Program-made: the position numbers and the translations under genes
Notes under the pieces: model-generated
The model's input: the letters and a program-made list of their open reading frames with translations, nothing else
Told to the model about the DNA's origin: nothing
Database searches by the model: none
Shown: piece by piece, positions 7,756-14,542 of the stretch
Numbering within the stretch: position 1 is the stretch's first letter
Layout: each line of letters begins with the position of its first letter
Assembly: GCA_947374125.1 (NCBI GenBank)
Contig: CANCAR010000024.1
Coordinates: forward strand, 1-19,952
DNA: 19,952 bases
Direction of reading: 5' to 3'
Source: Hyphomicrobiales bacterium
Lineage (GTDB): Bacteria; Pseudomonadota; Alphaproteobacteria; Rhizobiales; Beijerinckiaceae

Positions 7756-8843
7756 CTCCCGAGCGCAATCATCCGCTCAACCGAGGCGCGGGCTTTTTGG
7801 GCAATGGCGGGATCGACGATCACTTCATCGCGGAGATAGACGAGGCTATCCAAAATCTTTGGCAGCGTGATGCGCTTCATATGCGGGCAGAGATTGCAGG
7901 GGCGGATGAAATCAACCTCCGGCACTTCGGCGGCGACATTCGACGCCATCGAGCATTCGGTGACCATGAGCACGCGCTTGTGCTGGCCGGTTTTGACCCA
8001 ATCAATCATATGCGCGGTGGAGCCGGTGAAATCGGCTTCTGCCAGCACATCGGGCGGGCATTCGGGATGCGCGATGATCTCAATGGTGGGGTCGGCCTCG
8101 CGATAGGCGCGGAGTTCTTCACCCGTGAAGCGCTCATGCACTTCGCAATGGCCCTTCCAGAGGATGAGCTTTACCTTCGTTTGGGTGGCGACATATTGGC
8201 CAAGATATTCATCGGGCAAAAAGATAACCCGGTCGACGCCGAGGCTTTCGACGATTTGCACGGCGTTGGAGGAGGTGCAGCAGACATCGGTTTCGGCTTT
8301 AACGTCCGCCGACGAGTTGACATAGGTGACGACCGGTACGCCGGGGTAGCGCTGTTTGAGCAAGCGGACATCGGCCCCGGTGATGGAGGCGGCGAGCGAG
8401 CATCCCGCGCGCGTATCGGGGATGAGGATGGTCTTTTCGGGGTTCAGGAGCTTTGATGTCTCGGCCATGAAATGTACGCCGCATTGCACGATGATATCGG
8501 CATCAACCTCGGTGGCCTTGCGGGCAAGCTGGAGCGAGTCGCCGACGATATCAGCGACGCCGTGGAAGATTTCCGGCGTCTGGTAATTATGCGCAAGGAT
8601 GACGGCGTTGCGCTCTTTCTTCAGCCGATTGATCGCCGCGATATAGGGCGCGTGGAAGGGCCATTCGACCGAAGGGATGACGTGTTGTACGCGGGCGTAA
8701 ATATGCGCCGTCTCGCGCTCGATTTCCGGCGTCCACTCAAGGTTGGGCATGGGGAGAATGCCCAACCGCTTGACGAGCGGCGAGGGCGCACCTTGGGGCA
8801 GAGGCTTCGTGGCGGTAGACGCAACAGACGATAAAGCGCTCAT
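7752..8843 (-). CDS. nadA: Quinolinate synthase A
   Basis: NadA condenses iminoaspartate with dihydroxyacetone phosphate to quinolinate using a [4Fe-4S] cluster. The three cluster cysteines are visible in IIVQCGVHFMAE, ETDVCCTSSNAV and RPCNLCPHMKRI. Other family motifs are LAHNYQTPEI, ILIPDTRAGCSLA, YVNSSADVKAE and HPECPPDVL. The frame opens at an ATG at 8936, but that would begin inside the operator/promoter region. The ATGs at 8846 and 8843 directly follow GGAGAGA. The second has the better spacing of 6 bases from GGAG, so it is chosen here, giving about 363 residues. It is the first gene of the nadABC operon. Two palindromes upstream suggest repression in response to NAD status. Confidence 0.95.
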   Translation of the reverse strand: MSALSSVASTATKPLPQGAPSPLVKRLGILPMPNLEWTPEIERETAHIYARVQHVIPSVEWPFHAPYIAAINRLKKERNAVILAHNYQTPEIFHGVADIVGDSLQLARKATEVDADIIVQCGVHFMAETSKLLNPEKTILIPDTRAGCSLAASITGADVRLLKQRYPGVPVVTYVNSSADVKAETDVCCTSSNAVQIVESLGVDRVIFLPDEYLGQYVATQTKVKLILWKGHCEVHERFTGEELRAYREADPTIEIIAHPECPPDVLAEADFTGSTAHMIDWVKTGQHKRVLMVTECSMASNVAAEVPEVDFIRPCNLCPHMKRITLPKILDSLVYLRDEVIVDPAIAQKARASVERMIALGR

Positions 8844-8854
8844 CATTCTCTCCG

Positions 8855-8875
8855 TTATACTCTTTAGGAGCATAA
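8855..8875 (-). promoter_or_regulatory. Operator-like palindrome proximal to nadA
   Basis: The plus strand reads TTATACTC-TTTAG-GAGCATAA, an inverted repeat with 8-base arms (one mismatch) and a 5-base spacer. It ends about 9 bases before the first nadA ATG at 8846. The same half-site and spacer occur at 8929-8945. I infer a dimeric regulator of NAD synthesis. Alphaproteobacteria often use NadQ for nadABC, but I cannot verify its motif here. Confidence 0.5.
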
Positions 8876-8928
8876 TAGCGGGGCGAAAAGACCGGCGGTT
8901 TCGCCAGCCTGCCTCCCCAAAGGTATAA

Positions 8929-8945
8929 ATGCTCATTTAGAGCAT
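8929..8945 (-). promoter_or_regulatory. Operator-like palindrome distal to nadA, next to a candidate -10 box
   Basis: This is a perfect inverted repeat, ATGCTC-ATTTA-GAGCAT, with the same 5-base spacer as the site at 8855-8875. The centres are 72 bases apart, close to seven helical turns. On the minus strand a TATAAT hexamer lies just upstream at 8950-8955, with no good -35 box. Transcription from it would start within this palindrome, as expected for a repressor site. Confidence 0.5.
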
Positions 8946-9010
8946 AAGAATTATACGCCTGATAGGGGAGATTGGATAGATGGAAAATGAGGTGTGGGGG
9001 GAAATATCAG

Positions 9011-9189
9011 CCGTCATTGCGAGCGATCAGCGAAGCAACCCAGCTAGCGGTCATTGAAGGGGTGCGATTTAACGGTTGCATCGTTTTCGAAACCATCAAC
9101 TGGGTTGCTTCGTTCGTCGATCGAATCGATCCACAGGATCGTTTCGTTCTTGCTTCGCAAGAACCACTCCTCACCGCTCGCAATGACGG
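9011..9189. repeat. Composite palindromic repeat (REP/MITE-like), copy B
   Basis: Perfect 15-bp terminal inverted repeats, CCGTCATTGCGAGCG at 9011-9025 and its complement at 9175-9189, bound this element. Inside is a second perfect pair, CGAAGCAACCCAG at 9031-9043 and its complement at 9100-9112. A long hairpin follows at 9122-9146 (core CGATCC-ACA-GGATCG), and then TTCTTGC-TTC-GCAAGAA at 9147-9163. No ORF belongs to it. It lies between glyS and nadA, ending 12 bases from the glyS stop, so it could form the 3' end of the glyS transcript. Confidence 0.75.
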
Positions 9190-9201
9190 GAAAATGTTTT
9201 T

Positions 9202-11265
9202 TTACCCACTTATCGCCGAGAAATCCGCCACCGCTCTCGTCGCCTCACGGAAGGACGCTAACAAGCGCAAGCGGTTGGCGCGGATGTCGTGGTCTTCCGC
9301 ATTGACCAATATTTTATCGAAGAAGGCATCGACCGCCGGGCGAAGCTCGGCGAGGGCTTTCATGGCACCGGCGAGATCCTCTTTGGCTACATGCTCGCGT
9401 GCCTGGCGGGTGGCGACGTCGAGGACTTCAGCGAGCACTTTCTCTTCCGGCTCGCCTTTGGCTTTGATGAGGTGAAGATCGATGGCTTCGTTGTAGCTTT
9501 TGCCGTCTTTCTTCTCTTCCGCTTTGAGAATATTGGCCGCGCGGCGGAAGCCTGCCAGCAGGTTGGTGCCGTCATCTGTGGCAAGGAAGGCATCGAGCGC
9601 TTCGACGCGTTTGACGATCATTAAGAGATCATCCTGCTGGCCTGAGCCAAGAACGGCGTCAATCAAATCATGCCGCTGGCCTTGATCGCGGAGATAGACT
9701 TTCAGGCGGTCGTGGAAGAAGGCGAGGAGGCTGTCATCGACATGATGCTGCGACAAAGGAAGGCTAATATGGTTTTCCAAAATCAACCGCACAACACCCA
9801 ACGCAGCTCTTCTTAACGCATACGGATCTTTCGAGCCGGTGGGCTTCTCATCAATCGACCAAAAGCCCACAAGCGTGTCGAGTTTATCCGCCAACGCAAC
9901 TGCAATCGAAACCGCATCCTTAGGCACGACATCACTCGGGCCTTGTGGCTTGTAATGCTCTTCCAAGGCTGCCGCCACGCTTGCATCCTCACCTTGGCGC
10001 GTTGCGTAATAGCGGCCCATCAGGCCCTGCACTTCGGGGAATTCGCCGACCATTTCGGAGACGAGATCGGCTTTGCACAACAGGGCCGCTTGTGCGGCTT
10101 TATTGACATCGGCTTTGACGATGGGGGCAAGTTCTTTGGCGAGCGCGACAAGGCGTTCAACGCGCTGATGCTGCGTGCCGAGTTCAGCGTGAAACGTGAT
10201 GCTTTTCAGCTTCTCCAACCTATCTCCAAGCTTCACCTTCAAATCGGTTTCCCAGAAGAATTTCGCATCCGACAGACGCGCGCGGACGACACGTTCATTC
10301 CCACTGACAATGGTGGCACCATCATCTTTTGCGATCATGTTCGAGGTGAGCAGGAATTTGTTTGCCAAGGCGTTCGAGCCTGCCTGACGCAACACAAAGC
10401 ATTTCTGATTGGCGCGGATGGTGGCGCGGATCACCTCCGGCGGGATATCCAAAAAGCGCTCTTCAAACGAGCCCATCAGCACTACGGGCCACTCCACAAG
10501 GCCTGCGACTTCCTCTAACAATCCATCATCTTCCACCAATTCCAAGCCTTGCGCGAAGGCTAAATGGCGGGCATCGTTGACGATGATTTCTTTGCGGCGA
10601 TCGGTGGAGAGCACCACTTTGGCGGCTTCGAGCTTGGCGACGTAATCCTCATAACGGCGCACATGGATGGCCGCTGGGGCCAGAAAGCGATGGCCATAGG
10701 TGATGTCGCTTGAATGCAAGCCATCCACCTCGAAGGGGATAATCTCCGGCGTCTCGGTATCCGAACCAAAGGTGCAAAGAATGGAATGCAGCGGACGCAC
10801 CCAGCGCAACGCGCCCGGCTCAGACGATGCTTTGCCCCAGCGCATGCTTTTGGGCCAAGGGAAGGATTTGATGATGCCGGGAATGATCTCGGCAATCACG
10901 TCAGGCGTGGGACGGCCTTTGCTCTCCACGATGGCGATATAGAAATCGCCTTTCTTCGGGTCAGTTTGAATCGTGGCTTGCGACAAATCGGTAAGCCCGG
11001 CGCCTTTCAAAAACCCGTCGATGGCCTGTTGCGGCGCGCCGACGCGCGGGCCTTTTTTCTCCTCGCGCACATCGGGCTGATGCGCCGGCAGACCCACAAT
11101 ATGCAATGCCAAACGACGCGGCGTGGCAAACGCTTGCGCGCCTTCATAGAGGCAACCGCGCTCGACCAAGGCATTGGTCACAAGCGATTTCAAATCCTCA
11201 GCCGCACGACGCTGCATGCGGGCAGGAATTTCCTCGGAGAAGAGTTCAAGCAGAAGATCGGGCAT
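9202..11265 (-). CDS. glyS: Glycyl-tRNA synthetase beta subunit
   Basis: GlyS is the beta subunit of the bacterial alpha2beta2 glycyl-tRNA synthetase, responsible for tRNA recognition and supporting aminoacylation by GlyQ. The 687-residue length is normal. It begins MPDLLLELFSEEIPARMQ, the typical beta-subunit start. It also has ATPRRLALHI, KSMRWG, LRWVRPLHSI, TYGHRFLAP, the HD-like central segment with LCKADLVSEMVGEFPEVQGLMG, and a C-terminal anticodon-binding region (ILVNAEDHDIRANRLRLL). Its first 20 bases overlap the 3' end of fic. A GGAAAG ribosome binding site 7 bases before its ATG lies within fic, so its translation is probably coupled to fic. It is the last gene of glyQ-CDGSH-fic-glyS. 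Confidence 0.97.
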   Translation of the reverse strand: MPDLLLELFSEEIPARMQRRAAEDLKSLVTNALVERGCLYEGAQAFATPRRLALHIVGLPAHQPDVREEKKGPRVGAPQQAIDGFLKGAGLTDLSQATIQTDPKKGDFYIAIVESKGRPTPDVIAEIIPGIIKSFPWPKSMRWGKASSEPGALRWVRPLHSILCTFGSDTETPEIIPFEVDGLHSSDITYGHRFLAPAAIHVRRYEDYVAKLEAAKVVLSTDRRKEIIVNDARHLAFAQGLELVEDDGLLEEVAGLVEWPVVLMGSFEERFLDIPPEVIRATIRANQKCFVLRQAGSNALANKFLLTSNMIAKDDGATIVSGNERVVRARLSDAKFFWETDLKVKLGDRLEKLKSITFHAELGTQHQRVERLVALAKELAPIVKADVNKAAQAALLCKADLVSEMVGEFPEVQGLMGRYYATRQGEDASVAAALEEHYKPQGPSDVVPKDAVSIAVALADKLDTLVGFWSIDEKPTGSKDPYALRRAALGVVRLILENHISLPLSQHHVDDSLLAFFHDRLKVYLRDQGQRHDLIDAVLGSGQQDDLLMIVKRVEALDAFLATDDGTNLLAGFRRAANILKAEEKKDGKSYNEAIDLHLIKAKGEPEEKVLAEVLDVATRQAREHVAKEDLAGAMKALAELRPAVDAFFDKILVNAEDHDIRANRLRLLASFREATRAVADFSAISG

Positions 11266-12427
11266 TGGAGGACTTTCCAGAAATTAAATCGATGATGTCG
11301 CGGGCGGCGAAGAGGCGGGGGTTGGCCTCGTTTGGTATCTCTTCAAGAATTTTTTCTTTTAGAAGCGTTTCGACTGTCGTTCTCGCAGTGTGATATGTCA
11401 CATCGAGTCTTTTCTGAACCGCAGGAATGCTAACAATTGGTAATTCGAACAAATGATCGACAACGGTTAAAGGATTGTTGGACCGGTAGTCACGTTGAAG
11501 GCGTTCACGATATCCGGTTTGTAGTGACAAAATTTGTTCGGCAAGCGTGATCGTGTTTCGAGCAGAATCCCGCATGACGGCGAGGAAAAAAATAATCCAT
11601 CCTTCCCAATCACCGTTTCGTGAAACAGCAAACATGCGGTCAATATACTCGTCTTTGCGTTCCTCAAAGACAGGTGACAAATAGAGAAGCGGTTGGATGA
11701 GTTTATTTCTCATAAAAAGATGCAAAATTATCAACATACGGCCCACCCGACCATTACCATCGGCAAAGGGGTGTATCGTTTCGAATTGGTAATGGATAAG
11801 CGCAGAATCGATGAGCGTATCGATCCCATTGTCGTCGTGGTGCCAATAGCGTTCTAAGGCGTCCAGACATTCGAGAGTGTGTTTTGAGGGCGGCGGAACA
11901 AAACGAGCAGCTTCAATGCCTTTACCATGCGTGCCGATAAAGTTTTGATGTTGTTTAAATTCCCCCGCCCGAATTGTGGACCCTCGCCCGCGCCCAACAT
12001 CTTTTAGCAAGGTGCGGTGTGCATCCCGAAGTGTGCGCAAGGACAGAGGAAGATCGGTAAGGCTTGCTATGGCCTCTGCTAGCGCACGGCTATAATTGAG
12101 AACTTCGCGGGTATCGGGCGTTGCAACCGTCTCACCGCCAGCTTCTGCGATGAGCAATGCGTCCACCGTCGTATACGTGCCTTCCATGCTTGATGAGCTG
12201 ATGACTTCGCGGCGTTGCAACGGCCGGATCAGGAGATGGGGATTTCTCACAGTTCGGCCAATCCCGTTTAACTCGCCAATCGCTTCGGCGGCTTCACTCA
12301 AAGGGCGGGCAAGTCGGGCATAATCTAAGGTGTACGGCGGCAGAGGGTGAGGGACAAAGGCCCATTGTCCCATCTCAGTTGAGACAAGTGCTCCTGTCGG
12401 TGAAGTGGCAAAATCAGCGTGTTGCAT
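11246..12427 (-). CDS. Class II Fic family protein AMPylase with C-terminal winged HTH
   Basis: This is a 393-residue Fic protein that probably transfers AMP from ATP to a target Ser/Thr/Tyr. The N-terminal Fic_N region holds the inhibitory helix motif S-S-S-M-E-G at 78-83, fitting (S/T)xxxE(G/N) and marking a self-inhibited class II Fic. The catalytic motif HPFADGNGRVGR at 219-230 is complete. Residues of about 325-380 resemble a winged helix-turn-helix (AVQKRLDVTYHTARTTVETLL). The gene lies between the CDGSH gene and glyS, and its last 20 bases overlap glyS. The ribosome site is good, with GGTGAGGAG upstream of the ATG, and the 115-base leader carries palindromic CATTGTA/TACAATG sites. The target is unknown. 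The gene is intact and not an obvious toxin fragment. The operon position suggests a link to translation but does not prove one. Confidence 0.93.
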   Translation of the reverse strand: MQHADFATSPTGALVSTEMGQWAFVPHPLPPYTLDYARLARPLSEAAEAIGELNGIGRTVRNPHLLIRPLQRREVISSSSMEGTYTTVDALLIAEAGGETVATPDTREVLNYSRALAEAIASLTDLPLSLRTLRDAHRTLLKDVGRGRGSTIRAGEFKQHQNFIGTHGKGIEAARFVPPPSKHTLECLDALERYWHHDDNGIDTLIDSALIHYQFETIHPFADGNGRVGRMLIILHLFMRNKLIQPLLYLSPVFEERKDEYIDRMFAVSRNGDWEGWIIFFLAVMRDSARNTITLAEQILSLQTGYRERLQRDYRSNNPLTVVDHLFELPIVSIPAVQKRLDVTYHTARTTVETLLKEKILEEIPNEANPRLFAARDIIDLISGKSSNARSSA

Positions 12428-12450
12428 AAAACTACACTCCTCACCTCATT

Positions 12451-12511
12451 CATTGTACTAAACCGCCAATTTTTACAATCTAGATTGCAGGCATTGTAGT
12501 TTGATACAATG
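12451..12511 (-). promoter_or_regulatory. fic upstream region: repeated CATTGTA/TACAATG operator-like sites and promoter
   Basis: A perfect inverted repeat CATTGTA-N6-TACAATG lies at 12492-12511. Another CATTGTA at 12451-12457 pairs with TACAAT at 12474-12479. Read on the minus strand, the proximal TACAAT (complement of 12452-12457) is a good -10 hexamer, with TTGTAA 15 bases upstream as a poor -35. The repeats therefore overlap a plausible fic promoter. The Fic protein's own C-terminal HTH is the natural candidate to bind them. Confidence 0.45.
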
Positions 12512-12542
12512 AATTTAATCGGAAGGCGGCTGGTCCGCTCCC

Positions 12543-12782
12543 TCACACCGCCTTATGTGAACCATCACAGAGCGGGCTATTCTTGGTGTGCTTGCAGGTA
12601 CAGAAGAACGCCTTTTTATCCGCATCCGCCGTCCAAGCCATGGGCGAGAAGTCGGAGCCTTTGTGCGAGCCATCGCAGAAGGGTTGGTTCTTCGATTGGC
12701 CGCAGGCGCACCAATAATAGGTTTCGCCGGCTTTAACGTCGACGGGGAGGGGGGCTTTGCCAGCAATGTGGGGAGCGGTCAT
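12543..12782 (-). CDS. Small dual CDGSH iron-sulfur protein
   Basis: This 79-residue protein has two CDGSH zinc-finger-type iron-sulfur motifs, each expected to bind a [2Fe-2S] cluster through three Cys and one His. They are CACGQSKNQPFCDGSH at about 25-40 and CTCKHTKNSPLCDGSH at about 61-76. No signal peptide or membrane anchor is seen, so it is soluble and cytoplasmic, unlike mitoNEET. The ATG has AAGGAA eight bases upstream. It starts 30 bases after glyQ, in the same direction, and is followed by fic. Bacterial tandem CDGSH proteins are linked in general to redox or iron-sulfur handling; the specific role here is unknown. Confidence 0.9.
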   Translation of the reverse strand: MTAPHIAGKAPLPVDVKAGETYYWCACGQSKNQPFCDGSHKGSDFSPMAWTADADKKAFFCTCKHTKNSPLCDGSHKAV

Positions 12783-12812
12783 GGGTGAGGTTCCTTAATT
12801 GGAGAGAAATGA

Positions 12813-13751
12813 TTAAGCGCCGCCGCCTTCGGTGCGAAGCCACGCCTCGCCGCAAGCCTTCGCCAGTTCGCGCACGCGGAAAATATAGCTCTGTCGCTCG
12901 GTGACCGAGATCACGCCGCGGGCATCGAGCAGGTTGAAGAGATGGCTCGCTTTGATGCATTGGTCGTAAGCGGGGAGTGCCATTTTATGGCGTTGGTCAT
13001 TCGCGCCCGACGATGGGTTGCCAAATTCAAGCAAGGCTTTGCATTCGGCTTCGGCGTCTTTGAAATGCTGGGCGAGGTTTTCGGTATTCGCGGCTTCAAA
13101 ATTATGGCGTGAATATTCTTGCTCGGCTTGCAAAAACACATCACCGTAGGAGATTTTCTCCTCGCCATCGAGGCCGTTGAAATTGAGGTCATAGACGTTT
13201 TCGACGCCTTGCACATACATGGCCAAGCGCTCAAGGCCATAGGTAAGCTCGCCCGCCACGGGGGAACATTCAACGCCTGCAACTTGTTGAAAGTAGGTGA
13301 ATTGGCTGACTTCCATGCCATCACACCAGCATTCCCAGCCAAGCCCCCACGCGCCGAGCGTTGGGCTTTCCCAATCGTCCTCGACGAAGCGGATATCGTG
13401 GAGTTCGGGATCAATGCCGATGGCGTACAGTGAGCGGAGATAGAGGTCCTGCAAATTTGGCGGCGAGGGTTTGATGATGACTTGGTATTGGTAATAGTGC
13501 TGCAAGCGGTTGGGGTTTTCGCCGTAGCGGCCATCTTTGGGCCGACGCGAGGGCTGCACATAGGCGGCTTTCCAATGTTTTGGGCCTAGCGCGCGTAAAG
13601 TGGTGGCGGGGTGAAAGGTGCCCGCGCCGACTTCCATGTCATAAGGCTGCAAGATCACACAGCCTTGCTCCGCCCAGAAGCGGTGAAGGGTTAGGATCAA
13701 CGCTTGGAAGGAGCGCTGCGGGTTCATGGAATCGGGAGGGGTATTAGACAT
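12813..13751 (-). CDS. glyQ: Glycyl-tRNA synthetase alpha subunit
   Basis: GlyQ is the catalytic alpha subunit of the alpha2beta2 glycyl-tRNA synthetase and forms glycyl-adenylate. The 312-residue length is normal. Hallmarks are RSFQALILTLHRFWAEQGC, LQPYDMEVGAGTFHPAT, YVQPSRRPKDGRYGENPNR, LQHYYQYQVI and LEFGNPSSGANDQRHKMALP. The start at 13751 is followed by a second in-frame ATG at residue 9 (MNPQRSFQ), which matches the usual family start. The longer form is kept because the shorter lacks any Shine-Dalgarno, although the longer has only a weak GAG. It is the first gene of the operon and is divergent from hicA. Confidence 0.97.
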   Translation of the reverse strand: MSNTPPDSMNPQRSFQALILTLHRFWAEQGCVILQPYDMEVGAGTFHPATTLRALGPKHWKAAYVQPSRRPKDGRYGENPNRLQHYYQYQVIIKPSPPNLQDLYLRSLYAIGIDPELHDIRFVEDDWESPTLGAWGLGWECWCDGMEVSQFTYFQQVAGVECSPVAGELTYGLERLAMYVQGVENVYDLNFNGLDGEEKISYGDVFLQAEQEYSRHNFEAANTENLAQHFKDAEAECKALLEFGNPSSGANDQRHKMALPAYDQCIKASHLFNLLDARGVISVTERQSYIFRVRELAKACGEAWLRTEGGGA

Positions 13752-13791
13752 CTCGTGGACCGCTTGATTTCAATTGGATTTATTGCGCTGC

Positions 13792-13820
13792 ACCGTAGGG
13801 AAGGCGGTCGTGCCGGTCAA
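13792..13820 (-). promoter_or_regulatory. Candidate glyQ promoter
   Basis: On the minus strand TTGACC (complement of 13815-13820) is followed after 17 bases by TACGGT (complement of 13792-13797). The -35 is good and the -10 poor, as is common in alphaproteobacteria. It sits about 40 bases upstream of the glyQ ATG in the divergent glyQ-hicA gap. This was spotted by eye only. Confidence 0.3.
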
Positions 13821-13874
13821 GGTCGCTTGAGTGTTAGCAAGCCGCAGGAGATCATACAATTTAACGTTGACAAT

Positions 13875-13890
13875 CGCAGTATATACTACG
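13875..13890 (+). promoter_or_regulatory. Palindromic operator candidate upstream of hicA
   Basis: CGCAGTATATACTACG is a palindrome with a perfect 10-base core, AGTATATACT, and 14 of 16 symmetric positions. It contains a TATACT hexamer usable as a -10 box and ends 12 bases before the hicA ATG. A TTGACA lies just upstream at 13867-13872 but is too close to TATACT to be its -35. HicB antitoxins with an HTH domain normally repress their own operon at such sites. Confidence 0.45.
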
Positions 13891-13902
13891 ATTTTAGAGT
13901 CT

Positions 13903-14109
13903 ATGGATGGCAAGCAATTCATCAAAGCGGCGCGGCAATGGGCAAGGCTAAACGGCGTTGCGTTTGAAATTGAGAAATCACGCGGCAAAGGTGGCCATCA
14001 AATGCTGCGGATCGGTAGTCGATGGACGACCGTTCAAACCGGAGAACTGAAGCCCGGTGTTTTTTATGCGATGCTGAAGCAATTGGGCATTCCCAAAGAG
14101 GAATTTTGA
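13903..14109 (+). CDS. hicA: HicA-type mRNA interferase toxin
   Basis: This is a 68-residue HicA toxin with the small dsRBD-like fold that cleaves mRNA independently of translation. The family pattern is visible: an N-terminal helix MDGKQFIKAARQWARLNG, then SRGKGGHQML with the presumed catalytic His at 32, and the C-terminal LKPGVFYAMLKQLGI. The frame is open from an ATG at 13831, but the 24 extra residues are unlike HicA and would cover the operator and promoter. The ATG at 13903 gives the normal toxin length. It is followed after one base by hicB. The canonical GSH is GGH here, a mild change. The pair lies between divergent glyQ and convergent ispE. Confidence 0.88.
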   Translation: MDGKQFIKAARQWARLNGVAFEIEKSRGKGGHQMLRIGSRWTTVQTGELKPGVFYAMLKQLGIPKEEF

Positions 14110-14110
14110 T

Positions 14111-14542
14111 ATGCGGACATGGACCTATCCGGCTCACATTGAGCGGCATGACGAAGCCGATTACGTGGTTACCTTTCGCGATATTCCCGAAATTATAACG
14201 GGGGGTACTTCGCTTGGGGAAGCCATTCGAAATGCTGAGGACGCGTTGGAAGAAGTGATCTTATCTTATCTTGCTCGCGGCTTGGCTATTCCGTTACCAA
14301 AGCCTGCTCGGAAAGATGAACATAGCGTTATTTTAGCGCCGATAACGGCATCCCGCGCGGCGTTGGCGAACCTTATGCGCGATCAAAAAATTACCAATGT
14401 TGCCCTTGCTGCTCGAATGGGAAAGAGCGAGGGCGCGATCAGGCGTCTGATGGACGGCTCGGCCAATGTGAAAATCGACACGGTTGTCGAGGCGAAGAAA
14501 GCCTTGGGCCGCAACGCTATTTTTAGCGACGAGAGGGTTTAA
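14111..14542 (+). CDS. hicB: HicB-type antitoxin with C-terminal HTH
   Basis: This is a 143-residue HicB antitoxin. Residues of about 1-75 form the HicB-like partial RNase H fold that covers the toxin (YVVTFRDIPEIITGG...AEDALEEVILSYLARG). Residues of about 80-135 form an XRE-like helix-turn-helix (LANLMRDQKITNVALAARMGKSEGAIRRLMDG) that should bind the operon promoter. One base separates it from the hicA stop codon, so translation is coupled. The palindrome at 13875-13890 is the likely operator. Length and both domains look intact, so the module is probably functional. Confidence 0.88.
   Translation: MRTWTYPAHIERHDEADYVVTFRDIPEIITGGTSLGEAIRNAEDALEEVILSYLARGLAIPLPKPARKDEHSVILAPITASRAALANLMRDQKITNVALAARMGKSEGAIRRLMDGSANVKIDTVVEAKKALGRNAIFSDERV

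Noticed and set aside
5388..8456. Long plus-strand ORFs of 200-242 codons (5388-5990, 6754-7482, 7229-7870, 7797-8456)
   Set aside because: They lie antisense to nadC, nadB and nadA, have no recognisable domains and biased Gly/Asp/Arg or Ser/Arg composition, as expected for shadows of GC-rich coding sequence.
8844..8936. Upstream ATG for nadA at 8936
   Set aside because: The extra 31 residues precede the conserved region, would overlap both operator-like sites, and lack a ribosome site, whereas GGAGAGA precedes the ATGs at 8846/8843.
4945..9189. Possible CRISPR or IS element from the recurring repeats
   Set aside because: Copies are few, irregularly spaced and internally palindromic, with no spacers, cas genes or transposase.
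9943..11295. Plus-strand ORFs antisense to glyS (9943-10518, 10714-11295)
   Set aside because: The minus-strand frame encodes a full glyS; these have no family resemblance and no ribosome sites.
12911..13561. 216-codon minus-strand ORF overlapping glyQ
   Set aside because: It is a different frame of the unmistakable glyQ gene, with low-complexity composition.
13831..13902. Upstream ATG for hicA at 13831
   Set aside because: It would add 24 residues unlike HicA and place the promoter and palindrome inside the coding sequence.
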